DNA from: Marsupella aquatica | Lineage: Eukaryota > Marchantiophyta | Assembly (NCBI GenBank): GCA_973895155.1 | Contig: OZ316898.1 | Coordinates: 12,648,001-12,712,000 of the forward strand | DNA length: 64,000 nucleotides | Direction: 5' to 3' | Part shown: one piece after another, positions 22,901 through 34,215 of the stretch | Layout: each line of letters opens with the position of its first letter | How positions within the stretch are numbered: the stretch's first letter is position 1 | Notes under the pieces: generated by a model | Database searches by the model: none | What the model was told of the DNA's origin: nothing | What the model saw: only the letters and a program-made list of their open reading frames with translations | Position numbers and translations under genes: made by a program

Positions 22901-23455
22901 GTATGCGTGCGGCGGGAGGTGGTACTCAAGTTACCTGGTCCTCCATCACAGCGGTTACGGGTGGATCTTACCATGGTCCGTGAGGGTCAACGTACATTGG
23001 CAGATGTAATGGTGGCAAACCCATTGCGCCAAGACATCATTGGGACAGCGGCAACTACGGCAGGGGCAGCAGCATCACGTGCGGCAAACAACGAAGGAGG
23101 CCAAATATGCTGCACGAGCTTCATCCGACAGCTTCCTCCCCCTTGCTCTGGAGCTATTTGGGCGTCTTCATCCTCAGTTTGATGGGCTTCTTCGGCAAGC
23201 TGCCCGGGATGTTCATGGCCGCATGGGTCCCACCGGACCCCCACTTTCTATTTTGACCACGCACTTTCGCCAACGCATTTCAGTCACCTTGCAGCGTGCT
23301 CAAGCTCGGGCCATCTATCGTCGATCTCTTACAGTGGGTGCTAGTGTGCCTCCGCAGCAGCTAGCTCCCCTAGAGGATGTTCCAATCCCACTTGCCGATC
23401 TAGCTTTGACCCTTGATGTGGACCAATAGCTTTTTGCCACATTCGCTAGGAATGA
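19905..23455 (+). mobile_element. Degenerate non-LTR retrotransposon with R2-like (RLE) endonuclease
   Basis: One decayed polyprotein can be followed through three frames. It has a Pro/Ser-rich N-terminus, a zinc finger (CPDCGWVG followed by HHRGRGQCH, 20338-20400), a linker, a reverse transcriptase (SPGIRPIAIGE; motif A VDVSNAF with Asp at 21484; motif C SDDT at 21772-21783), and a C-terminal endonuclease region. The last contains a Cys/His knuckle (CTCGKPCDATGVHLLRC, about 22774-22835), RVDLTM, ADVMVANPL, then KEAKYAARASS and ALELFG. This order (N-terminal finger, RT, CCHC knuckle, restriction-like endonuclease) is that of RLE-type LINE elements such as R2/CRE/Utopia relatives. Lesions: TAG at 20424, a frame change at a C run near 20940, TAG at 21166, and frame changes near 21990 and 23095. 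No poly(A) tail or target duplication could be fixed, so the ends are approximate. Confidence 0.85.
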
Positions 23456-23817
23456 TGAGGACCTCGGTCCGCTTGGGTTAGTTTTAGTCTCTCTTTCTTG
23501 GTTTTTAGGGGTTCCTTATTGCTCATTTCTTACTTTTAGTTCCTCTTTCTTGGTGTTTAGTGGTTCCCTTTTGCTCACTTCTTTTTTGATTGGTTTTGTC
23601 CACTTGGGCCCTCTTTTGTTTGTTCATTTGTACTCTGATTGGTCCCTTTGTATATAAAAAGTGTGTATATTTCCCCTTTAGGAGGGAGAAAGTTAAAAAG
23701 CTATTCCACCCCAGAAAAAAGGCCACTTCAGTCTTACATGACCTCTCCTTCGATATCTACCCACTTCTACTCCTCACTATTGTACTCATATATATATATA
23801 CAGTAGATGTCCGTGAC
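23456..23817. other. Pyrimidine-rich probable 3' tail of the retroelement
   Basis: T/C-rich sequence with a diverged internal duplication (tctctttcttggt at about 23490 and tcctctttcttggt at about 23540). It probably includes the element's 3' UTR. It runs into the SURNod19 3' flank at 23818. No gene is seen. Confidence 0.45.
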
Positions 23818-23967
23818 TGAAATTTGGAGGTTTAACATGGTCAACATCTCCCTCTCCAAATTGCAATTGACCCTAACAAATTTGGGCATACATATCGTGT
23901 CCGATTTCAGTATGTGTTGATCATTCTCTACCCCTTCCTATAATTTAAGGCCTTTGATGCTCTCTAA
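23818..23967 (-). repeat. Separated 3' flank of SURNod19 copy 2
   Basis: From ctgaaatttggaggtttaac to gatgctctctaa the sequence matches the 3' flanks of copies 1 and 3. It is cut off from copy 2 by the element at 23968-27483; flank homology resumes at 27484 (taagcaaacctag). The inserted element therefore split one continuous duplication unit. Confidence 0.85.
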
Positions 23968-26900
23968 GGGTGGGTTCCCACCTAAAGTTATATTTTAACT
24001 AATATTATTAATTAAAAAGAAAACCAGGGCGAAGGGTTCCCACTCACGCAAGTTGCACTTTTAGTTAAATGTCAACTACCAATAGTTAGTGATGATCGTT
24101 CTTTTCGAGTACTTAACTAAAAAGTTAAGTGCCATAGTGCTTGGAACTTAATTTTTTGTAAACAAATCTTTTCACAAGATAGTCCCATAACTTCTGGTCG
24201 CAGTGTAGTCACGTGTCGTGGCGGTGTCGTCATTGTGAGGGTCATCAGCTGTGTCGTCACTGTGAGGGTCATCAGCTGTGTCGTCACTGCCCTGCTGGTA
24301 ATCACACATCAAAATGTGACTGCATTCATTAAAGGAAAAAACTAGGATTATCACGGTATGCAAGGGTGTCCTACATCGTATATGTCATATTTTGATGTGC
24401 AGTTACCGAGACCGTCGTCACTGTGAGGGTCATCAGCTGTGTCGTCACTGTGAGGGTCATCCGCTGATTGCAGCAGCATTGAATTCATGTCGTCATTGTG
24501 AGGGTCGTCCGCTGATTGCAGCAGAAGCAGCATTGAATTCATGACTCTGTGTCCGTGTGTCGTCACTGTGAGGGTCATCCGCTGATTGCAATTCACGACG
24601 GTCGTGTGTTTGATCGTCGTCGCAGGGCTTTTTAGATTTCCATTTCCGCTTCTTGGGGACCTTGACAGGTGCACGTCCAGCCACTCTCGCAATCGATGTG
24701 GATGCAGGTGCGCGTCCAACTACGCTCACAACGGTTGTAGATGCAGATACTGCACTCCTGCCCCGTCCAGGGTTCGGTGCAGATGGCGACATTGGTGAAT
24801 TGGGCGTCGGCACTGGACGCTCCTGCGCAATCCGGGCACTTCTATGTAAACCCATCGGCATCGTCGTTGGGTTGCTTCTCTCCATCGTTGTGAAATTCAA
24901 TCCGCACGATACGGAGCTGTCACTGCTTACGCATTGAGCTGGAGATAATCCACGAGAAGTTCCGGAAGGTGGGATGCAGCCCTTGTTGCGCGGCGAGGTC
25001 AGACTGCAACACTCCACGAGTAACTTAAGTAAAGGTGTCGGTACCATCATCGATGGTGAGGTGCATGACGAACCGATTTATTTGCCAATTCTGTAGTTCT
25101 GACTCGTCTGTTCTTCTGAAGCTCTCTCCAGAGCTCGACCTAGTTCCTCTTTGAGATTCATTCCCTCCTCACCGTTGGGAGAATAGGAGCTGTTTGCCAT
25201 AATTGTACTTCGCGGCAACGTTGAGCGTCTGAGAAATTTTTGTACCAGGAATGTGCGTCGATTCAGGTTAATTGCGATCACCAACGTTGCTTCTATCCAG
25301 AATACGGGGCATAAATCATAAATCATAAATCATAAAAGTGAAAAATTCGAACAACATTGATGGGAACTGAGGGAAGGAAATGTTTTCTGAGACAAGATTT
25401 TGTCAAGCACGTATCGGTTGAAAACATTAGCGAGGCGCATTCAAAACGTGTGTACAGTTTTCATACTTTCTCGTAGCACTCATACTCAGGTATACATCAT
25501 GAAAGCTGTGACTCACCTAGATGACCATCAAAAGAGTATTGCTTGCCTATTGAATTAACTGTCAGCAACACCGACCACGCATTCTCTGGCACCACCTGCA
25601 GCCCAAGTGTGGATACCGAGAAATTTCAAGTGCATGGGAAACAGCCTACCCAAGAGGTCCACTCACAAAGCTATCTCAAGGTACTATTGATAAGATCAGG
25701 GTAGAGTAGATTCCGTGAATAAAGTGTTATGAGTAGACTCTACAAGTCGGAGTTAGCAAGCAAAATCCAGTCAAACACATGCTAGTGGAGAATCGAGTTG
25801 GCACAAAGGAAGTGTATCCAAATAAGAACAAAGAACGGGCTCACAACAATCAATTGTCTCATGATTAGAGTCAAACAGTGTCAAAGAATGATTGCTGTGC
25901 TATATGTGATGTGATCAGATCATTATGATATGCAGAGTATGGAGTAGAAGCTATTGGTAGCATTGTAAAGTACAATAGAAGCATGCGCAAAACGAATTTT
26001 TTCCCAGAAACAGATGCAATTGTCTCATTAGAGTCAACAGTGTCAAAGAATGATTGCTCTGCTGTGATTGTCAAAACGCAACGTGACTACCGTGTTTTAC
26101 TATACTTCCTATTCGTACTCTGTTTAAAACCGGACATAAAATTTAGTATTCATGTTTGCCAATCACATGTTCTGAAACTTACTTTCTCTCCGAAGGTGGA
26201 TCATTGGAACTCATTTGTTACTTTTAGTTATTCGAATTACAATTCAAGCCAGTCGAAAGCTGCACTCCTTTCAGCTGCGGGAAGGAATATCATCAACTCT
26301 GTTTGATACTTTGATTAAGTGTCTATGGAATATATCAGCCGAAGTTTAAATACAGAAGTAAGGTATTTTTCTTCTCGTAAAGCACTCTGCAATACATTCT
26401 ATAGAAAGACTACTACGAGAGAGCCAGTGAGCTAGACACGGATGACAAGGTCAGTGAGCACACAGAATACAATGCCCAGGTGCTGACCTTTCCTGGTCCC
26501 GTAAGAAGCACTGGGTTCGTTGTCACTTGGCCTCTACGAAGCTCTATACTGCTGAGACCTGCACATGTCCTGCCAGGTCATGAACAGGGCAAAATAACTC
26601 CTCAAAACCCTTAAGAACTCTTTTCATGGCATGCACTCCTACTTGCTCACCGATCATCAAAATCTCATTCACCGATCATCAATCTGATTGCTACGGCGCA
26701 GAGCAGGGAGGCAATTCCAGTCTTTACGCCTACTTTTCCGTGTTCACCGGCTATGCACCACACCTCAACACCGAGAAAGACTCATTCCGCTGTGCTCAAT
26801 TACGTTGAAGAGGCACTTCTCGCGAGATCTCAAGGTCCTAGATCGCATGCGTTCCAACAAGACCAGGGACAGAGCACAACAAATTGACTATACTGAACAG

Positions 26901-27483
26901 AACAGTGACCCAAACACATCCCGCTAGTCTTCAGTGACATGCGTAACACGGTTGCAACTGAGTCAGTGACTAACGAGAATCGAATCTCGTCAAACATCCA
27001 CACAGAAACGCGAAAGGAATGACAGGATCCAAACAAACACAAACTACACGAAGAAACTGGTAGAAATAGAGGAAGGTCAAGTGATTTTGCTTAAATCCAA
27101 GGGGGAGTCACCCCAGGACTTAGTGAAAAGCTTATGTAATTCCACTGCCTAGTCAAGTAATCTCTCTCGCTCGTGAAAGTTCAGTGGAACAACGACTGTC
27201 TGATGTCTGAAGAAGTCTCAACCAATTCTCTCAGAGGCCATCGGTGGAGGGGTACCAAAGGAGGATAGGCGGGAGAGTGAGCACGGAGTAAATTGCCAAA
27301 TTTACAATACTTTTGGGTCAGAAGGACGAAAGTTTTTTATCTCGAGACTAGTAACCAAGTTAGGCCAAAAATCCAGTTGGAACCCTTCGGGATTAGTTAA
27401 CTTCCGTAAAGTTAACTTTTTATAGTTAGGATAGTTAACTACCAGTCTTCTAACTATCCCTAACGTTGGGTGGGACCCTACCC
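23968..27483. mobile_element. PIF/Harbinger-like DNA transposon insertion (about 3.5 kb)
   Basis: The ends are imperfect inverted repeats: left GGGTGGGTTCCCACCTAAAG, right (reverse complement) GGGTAGGGTCCCACCCAACG. The flanking trinucleotide TAA is duplicated (23965-23967 and 27484-27486), and the empty site is preserved as one TAA in copy 1 (ctcgctaagcaaacc). Three-base TAA/TTA duplications are the hallmark of PIF/Harbinger. Both subterminal regions are rich in gttaact words. I find no DDE transposase. A 185-codon minus-strand frame (25050-24493) with a basic KVPKKRKWKSKK stretch and a following acidic repeat, and an 82-codon frame at 25326-25078, may be remnants of element genes. It is likely non-autonomous. 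Confidence 0.8.
24220..24600. repeat. 27-base minisatellite inside the Harbinger-like element
   Basis: The unit gtcgtcactgtgagggtcat followed by cagctgt occurs in two clusters (about 24225-24290 and 24413-24595), the second with insertions containing cagcagcattgaattcat. On the minus strand in frame with the 185-codon reading it encodes repeats of ADDPHSDDT. The period is a multiple of three, so it may once have been an acidic protein repeat. Confidence 0.8.
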
Positions 27484-27492
27484 TAAGCAAAC

Positions 27493-29983
27493 CTAGTTAG
27501 TCACCTCTTGAATGTAGTTCACAGGTTCTGCCACCTGAATCCTAAAAATGCTCATAACACCAGTATGAGCCTGCTCGGCGTTGTAAAATCCGTCAAAGTT
27601 AACTTGCTGCCACGCATCAAGATAGGCACTTCCTGGCTTGGGGAGACATGTGGTCATTCCCACAACATAGCCTGATTCATCACCAGCTTCGTCACCCTTG
27701 CCGTAAATTGGCAGCGATTCGCAAATTACACCATTCTGGAGCATCAGTGAGACACTATCTGTTAGCTAATGCTTCAATGTTACACATCCAGGTCCGAATC
27801 ACATTCAAAATCCACTCGTCCAGATATCCAGCACAAGCTTTCAGAATTGGTTATTATAAGGTAGTAATAAATGACCTCGATTCCGTAACTAGACCCATTG
27901 GAATACGAGGCTACCTGCATTTGAAAAGAATACCTTATCATATAGTATACCACCCATGCCTCCAGCATGTTGATGCAAAATTGCCTGAATGATATCCCCA
28001 CCAACTGGCAGAGCTGCAATCGAGTGGCGGCGATCAATGCAACTGATACTCGACTCCTTGTTGCACTCTGGCACGTCGTACTCAGTCTGCTCACACATTC
28101 CAGCGAAGAAGTTATACTCGCCACCATTGCTAGAAGAGCACATATGCTGGCCTCAGCTCACAACCAATTAACCATTCCAATTACCAGAAGGAACCCAAAC
28201 GGTACACACTTCCAATATTGACAGTCCGTGGCGTAGGAGAAAGCGGAGCCACATTTCTAGTCCTCTTCGGTAATGCAAAACCTTAGCAATCGTTCAGGCA
28301 GTTAGACAAAATGGCAAGGTCCCACACCCACATCAGAACTTTTGCAAGATACGTTAGTTCACTAGGAACAAACCCTGACAACTGTCCGGTTCATAACCAT
28401 AAGATCCAACTAAAGAGACAAGAGAGAACCTCACCTTGCACATTGGCTTTTCAAACAACGAAGTCCTGGGGTCAGTAATATCAATGAAGTAGGTCCTCAC
28501 AGGGGCAATCGTCGCGCCCCATTCCACCCATGTTACTACGTACTTCAGATACAGCTTCCTGCTTGGGAGAGCGGCGTTCTCCTTCACAGCGCACTGGGTC
28601 TTATCGTAACAACAGCGCAAGCCTCCCCTGTATCCTGGTGGTAGAGGAAGTCCTCCGGAGTCCGTGGTCACTCCATAAGCCTCACATAAACATTCCAAAC
28701 AGCTGGCGACATGACAGATCTCATTGTTAAACAGCATATTATCAATTGATGATATATTCCGAATTGAAGTAACTATTGTGGTATTGATACGAAGCGAACT
28801 AGCTGAAGAAATTTCGAAAGCACTTCAAGCCGCTGATAAGATCAAATTTGGTACCCAGCGTTTTCAGTTCTAAGATCTTAATCCGGACGACGCTGGTACC
28901 TGGTTGCATCCACGACTCCGCGTGTATCAATGGCGTGCACATTGAGGTACCACGCTTCCTCGTATCCTTCGGGAATTGCTGCTAGATTCCCTGTTTCAAC
29001 AGCGTAGGGAGCAGGAAGGCTTCCGTCGGTGCGCCTGGTCTCCGACCCCACGGCATAGAAACGTGTGTTCTCATTGTCAGTGCAAGTTCCCTGCCTCGTC
29101 TCCTGCATTGATTCGATTGCTATCAGCAGGCAAAATCAACTCCAAATCATTGTGCCCTTAAAACCTCCCTACTGTGTCCATATCGTGCACACTTCTCTAA
29201 TCACTTTGAATTCGGTCTTGTCGCGTGCAGTCAGCTATTAAGGACTCTTCATGAATATTGACAAGACAAATAAAACTCACCGCTGACCTGCTTCACATCA
29301 GCCCCTTCCTGGAACTGCATTCGATGTAAATGACCTTCGTGCATGTTGAACACTGCTGTTGGATCAATAATGTTTTTCGGGCTCGAGCTCACGAGCTCTT
29401 TGTGACCCTTTTTCACGAAAACCTTGTTTACCGTCCAGTGATGCAGATACACCTCATACAAAGGAACTGAGATTCCGTTCTCATCGACCACCTAAGAAAT
29501 GAAAGGCCAACCAAGGATTGAACCAATCAACAGCCTGAGCTCACTACTAAGAATAAGTTTGGCGGGTACGAATTTAGACAACCTTTCATCGTCCCGTCGA
29601 TGCTCAAGTTCACAATCCACCAATAGCTGGTACGCTTTGAATGACTATTTATCTTCAATTAGGAATGTTGGTGACATTGACCTGTGTCACCAACTACTTA
29701 ACTTCGATATGCTGCTACCATAAGAGTCCAATCGCAAGCCCGTCAAAGGAGACAATATGAGGTCATCATGACAATGTTTTCAAACCTCTGCATAAAAGTT
29801 GCGCAAGCCGATGTGGCCCTCAGGCATCTCAAGCAGCTTATAACTATCCACCACATCCCCTGAGCCCAGCTCAAACGCCGGTGAAAGATAAGTTGTCGTG
29901 TGAACCACTTCTGCCACTATGACGGACAACAGCGAAAGGCATGCCACAAGGGCTAATGCCCATAGATTGCTCAAGATCCTCAT
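27493..29983 (-). CDS. SURNod19-family secreted protein, copy 2 (six coding exons)
   Basis: Paralogue of copies 1 and 3 with an identical exon plan: 29983-29786, 29491-29288, 29102-28900, 28702-28435, 28086-27934, 27735-27493 (stop), about 422 aa with no internal stop. Exon sizes are 198, 204, 203, 268, 153 and 243, one codon shorter in exon 6 than its sisters (NGVICES where they have NGVVICES). A signal peptide lies at residues about 5-23 (LWALALVACLSLLSVIVA). The family signature YLHHW is kept. It is more diverged in exon 4 (GATIAPVRTYFIDITDPR) than copies 1 and 3. The shared upstream leader exon and promoter are absent: homology to the sister copies stops near 30230, before the leader-intron donor. 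A Harbinger-like element sits 10 bases past the stop. It is probably coding, but expression is uncertain. Confidence 0.88.
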
Positions 29984-30234
29984 GTCTCCCCACCTACAAT
30001 GGAAACACAAAACAAAACAAAACAAAACAATACCAACAGAAGTTGTGCGCAGTGAATAGAATGCCCCTTGTATACCCCAGGATTTGCTGGCATAAAGCGT
30101 GACGCATTCAATTGGCTATGGGTCCGAAATCGGGTACATTCACCAATAGTGCTTTCAATCCGAGTGGAAGAATGGACTAAATACGTCCATCGACTGGATG
30201 GATCGCAGAGTGCAACGACCTCCACAGACTAAAA

Positions 30235-31735
30235 TTGATCAAGATTAAAACCCTTTCCAATTGAAGTGATTCTCGTCTTTGTTAGGCCCATTCGGTTTTC
30301 AATTGAAGCGAACTTACAGGGTCTTACTCTCGACAGGAGCCTGCAGCTACCATTACTGGGGCCCGGAACAGTCGATCCAAGTCGTTCCCGGTTTTCAGGT
30401 TTCCTTTCGAATGAGCGCTTTGCCTATCGAGCAATCTGAGCAATAATGCGTCGTACATGTGAGACATGCGAAGCAACTGGGTCCAGGCTTCTTTCGCTTT
30501 TCCTTCGTGATGAACCTCTATGACCCGGTTTTGTAGTTACTTGCAAGTTGCTGAGTTTGCCTGCACGTAAACTCCTCATTTGCAGGACAAAAATGGCTAT
30601 ATTTGCTGGATATTCTCAATTATTCCCCGGCCAGGCCCAAACCATTCCCCGGCGTGCCGAATCGTTTCGGCAGTGAGACCAGTAGGGCGTCTCAACCCTG
30701 CGCGTTCTAGGACTCCTTCCGGTCACCCGGATGTCTCTGGTCGCCGCCCGATATTGAACACCGGTACCCAAAATCGGGTCCCAAAAAACTGGGGGTCTGA
30801 ACTTTACCTCACACCTAAAAGGAGCCCCGGCACGGGTTAGACCTGGGTGTTTCCAAAGCAAAATTGTAACCAAAAAAACCCGGTAAAAACTTTCCGGTCA
30901 CCAAATCGGTGGGCCGACCACCTGATCCGGGCGGCCCGCGACTGTGAAATCCCGGGTGCCATTCGGAATTCCAAATGCTTAAATTTGAGACGCCCTAGTA
31001 ATGAGGAGAGTCGGTTGGTGTTCCGGTTCAGTTCAGTTACAAAGAGGGTAGTGTCGAACCGTTCCGGCACTAAGATTACCTTTTGACTGGCGATTGGTGT
31101 TTTGTTTCCATTGAGTTGCAAGTGCCGAGGAGTCGAATAGTTTCGGCTTGGAGCTTGACTCTGAGTGATGATTGGTGTTCCGTTTTTGATGAGTACATTT
31201 CGGGCATGCGAAAGCTGAGGAGTTGGAAGTTGGAAGCGAATGGAGTGTGAAGGGCTGATGGTTCGTCTTTGGGCAACCAAGAGTCCGACTCTTGAGTTTT
31301 GAACCCGCCCGGCGGTGGCTTGTCGGGCGGGGATGGTGTTTCTGAGGCATACTTAAGGCCTGGGCTTTGGCTCAGTCCAAGGGAGTCAATAATTTTTGGA
31401 GATTTGGATTGGGAATTGAGGTGTTACCAATGGTGAGCCAGCAAGCTCGAGTTTTGGACTGTTGGCGATGTAACCTGATAGATTTCGAGTAGCTAGGATG
31501 GAACTTCTGAGCTTAAGCACTTGAGGAATTGGATTTTCGTGGATTTTCGACTTGATAGCTTTCAAGAGGACAATAACTCCATGGAAGATAGATAGTGGCC
31601 CGCCGCAGGGCTAGACATCAGGCTTTCATGAGTGACCCGCTCGAGGGGATCTATTGTATTGATCACGAAGCTTTCAGAAAATAAAGTGTTTGAGTTCGGG
31701 CCCCGAATTGTGTTCATCACTTGTCTCTATCGCAG
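30235..31735. other. Gene-free interval upstream of SURNod19 copy 2
   Basis: The sequence replaces the promoter/leader region seen in copies 1 and 3. It is moderately GC-rich (30600-31100) with Pro/Arg-rich reading frames and no recognisable domain. No repeat partner is found in the window. Confidence 0.5.
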
Positions 31736-31799
31736 CCAGAAACAGTCCGTTTTCCTGAGGTGACCTCTACATTCAGTCCAGGCGACACTGGCCAACACC

Positions 31800-32060
31800 C
31801 GGCCTCATCCCTGACCCTGCAACCCTACGCCTCCCCGGACCTGGCCCTGCCCCGTACCCGGCCTCCTCCCTGCCGGCCCGGCCCAGCCTGGCCTCCTCCC
31901 CTCCTCCCCCCTCCCAAACCCCCTTCCTCCCTTCCTCCCCTCCTCCCAAACACCCCTCCTCCCGAACCCCTCCTCCCCTCCTCCCTCCTCCCCTCCTTCC
32001 TCCCAAACCCCCTCCTCAACCCTCCCAAACTCCCCCTCCCAAACTCCCCCTCCTCCATGC
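31800..32060. repeat. C-rich homopyrimidine tract
   Basis: About 260 bases dominated by cctcc, ctccc and cccaaac words with very few purines on the plus strand. It is capable of triplex or i-motif structure. Frames across it are low-complexity Pro/Ser (plus) or Gly/Arg (minus) and should not be called genes. G runs follow at 32117-32160, and a TIR-like right end (gggcaagtccaaaccgggct) lies at 32251-32270. Confidence 0.8.
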
Positions 32061-32659
32061 CGGCCCGGGGCCGGGAGTGTGCGTAAAGGGGGGATCGAGA
32101 CTGGGGGATGGGGACCGGTGGGGGGGGGGGGCGGGAGTTCAACTCGGGCCGGGGGGAGGGGGGTGAAGTGAGGAACTCAGGCCAGGGCCGGGATGGGGAC
32201 AGTCCGTGTGCCGACTTGCCTGTTGACGGCCTCTAAAGGCTCTATTTGCCGGGCAAGTCCAAACCGGGCTCTATGAAAGCTCTGCAAAGCGGGGTATGTG
32301 AAACAATTCTGGATAGATTTGGACTTTTCCGGGCAGATATTCTGTATGATAATGATGATTTGGACTGGGGTTCTAGTTTGAAATCATGTATGATAATGAT
32401 GATTTGATATAGTTTGAAACCTGTTCTCACAAAGCTCAGGAAAACTTTCCGGCTACTGCCCATCAGTATTTTTTCACTTTCTGGTCACAGGGTTACAGAC
32501 TAGTAACCCAGACCAGACCGTCATTACCCTATACATGCAGGCCCCACACACGCTCTTCTCCAAGTCGTTCCAGGTTGCCGCAATGACGAGGAGCTGTGAC
32601 AGACCGAGGCACTGATTCAAAAGGCAATCCGCATCCTTGCTAAGAGTCACCAGTCTCCG

Positions 32660-32922
32660 TTTTGGGGTTGGCCAGAGGATGAGCCTAGAACCAAGAGGTC
32701 CCAGGTTCAATCCTCCCTCTACACACGCATGGGTGCGGAGGGTATGACTGTGTGTGGGTGGGGTGTAGTGGTGGGAGTATCCTCTCTCCCTCCTGGTCTG
32801 GGTCCCTATCGGATCCATGGGTATCGTCCCCGTGTGGCTGCTCTACATGGAAATGCATGTTCCAGAGCAGGACGTCTATCCTCTGTTGGATGGGCCTGAT
32901 TTTGGTTTTCAAGGCAAAAAAA
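32660..32922 (+). mobile_element. tRNA-derived SINE with 18-base target duplication
   Basis: The body begins near ttttggggttggccagagga, contains a Pol III B-box (ggttcaatcct at 32705-32715) and a plausible A-box just upstream, and ends in an A-rich tail (ggcaaaaaaaa). The flanking 18-mers aagagtcaccagtctccg (32642-32659) and aagagtcaccagcctccg (32923-32940) differ at one base. Head, B-box and tail are shared with 44425-44553. It is not a functional tRNA gene. Confidence 0.85.
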
Positions 32923-32940
32923 AAGAGTCACCAGCCTCCG

Positions 32941-33700
32941 CCATAGGATTGCACTCTGGCTGAAGTGCCAAACTAGTGGGGCAGCTGCTTGCGGGAGCCT
33001 TGATACCGCACTCACACAACAGAGAGAGGGTGCATGGAGTACAATACAGAATGCTCGCGCAAGTGTGATCGAGATCTGCAATTGTGCACCTTTCTAGAGG
33101 CATATGCTTGATGGGACCTGCCCAAACAAACTTACATGATAGGCCCTTATGAAACTTTTCTTAAAAACTAGGCCCTTATGAAAACTTTGTTACAAACTAG
33201 TCCCCTCTCACACTTTTGCACTAAATGTTCCTGTAAAGTTTGGATAAGGAGTTTTGCTTAATCACGCATTTTGGTGGTCCATCAAGTGTATCTCTGTTTC
33301 CTAGATTCATTGTTTAATCATAATTATATTGCACAGCCAAAAAGACAAAATTGTCAAACTGCAAGAGAGAATCTCACAGGTGAAAGACCCAATTAAATGA
33401 GGGACAAGGGAAAGACCCTGAGAGGACCAATGAGGGCCAAAAAGCCTAGGAGTCCCCCACAACTTACAGCAAAGAGTGCACCAAGAAGAGAAGAACTAAA
33501 ACCCTAGTGGACAGAAAACTGAAAAGCATGGTAAAGCTCCAAAATAAACCACAGGGGAGGGTTGTGAAGGGGAATCTCCTAAAGCCAACTTACTTGGCTC
33601 TACAAAGAATGGTGAAAGCCTGAGCCCTCTAAAGTGTAACCAATGTCCTCTTTCTAAAGAAGGCCGTGAGGACTGAAACAGGAGGTAGGGTTTCCAAATT
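32941..33700. other. Gene-free interval
   Basis: No gene is recognised. A direct repeat is seen at 33140-33195 (tagacccttatgaaa-like words at about 33142 and 33168: aggcccttatgaaa). The words gaccaaaaagg and ccaaaaagcc are shared with 44570-44660. Confidence 0.45.
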
Positions 33701-34215
33701 TTCATTTCAATAGAGAGGTCTTATCCGCCTCTCTCTACTGCAACTCGCATCTCTACTGTAGTGCAACTCACACCCACAGGATATCCAATTTACTACTAAC
33801 TATATATGTTCTTACATTCATTACTTAATTCTGCTTCTCTCAAACTTGCATTTTAATTGAGCTCAGATTTATCCACCTCTCAAGTCTCCAATGTGATGAT
33901 TGTTGTAAGGAAAATGAGAATAGAGTCCAGAGATGAATGCAGGCAAACAAGACATTGAGTTGACAAATGTCAGGTGCATAACATAGTAACAAAGTTCACT
34001 TGATCTCTGTCAGCACCATATCCACAACAAAAAGGGAACAAAAAACTAAGGACCCCCCAAAATAGCCCAAAAGTCTAATACACCTATGCATCCGCAGTGA
34101 AACACGAGCATGTCTCAATAGGAGGGTAAGTCTAAATATTTTCACTCAAGCTGAGCCCATTGGTTGGGTAGACTCGACGGAAATTTTGCACCATGTTTCT
34201 TGTCCATCATTGGCC
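33700..34215. repeat. Dispersed repeat, copy A (partner at 44885-45290)
   Basis: Shared blocks in the same order: cacaggatatccaattt, cttacattcattacttaatt, ttatccacctctc, gttcacttgatctct, ctcaagctgagcccat and gcaccatgtttct. The two copies have diverged with indels. It is probably an old transposable element. No open frame covers it. Confidence 0.75.

Noticed and set aside
26626-26808. Frame with SFTDHQS as a retroelement RNase H remnant
   Set aside because: Only a short word resembles the motif and nothing before or after it supports a polyprotein.
31721-32142. Pro-rich (plus) and Gly/Arg-rich (minus) frames of 105-121 codons
   Set aside because: They are produced by the homopyrimidine tract; composition alone explains the lack of stops.
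32700-32720. tRNA-like B-box as a tRNA gene
   Set aside because: It sits in an element with an A-rich tail and target duplications, and no cloverleaf could be assembled; it is a SINE.
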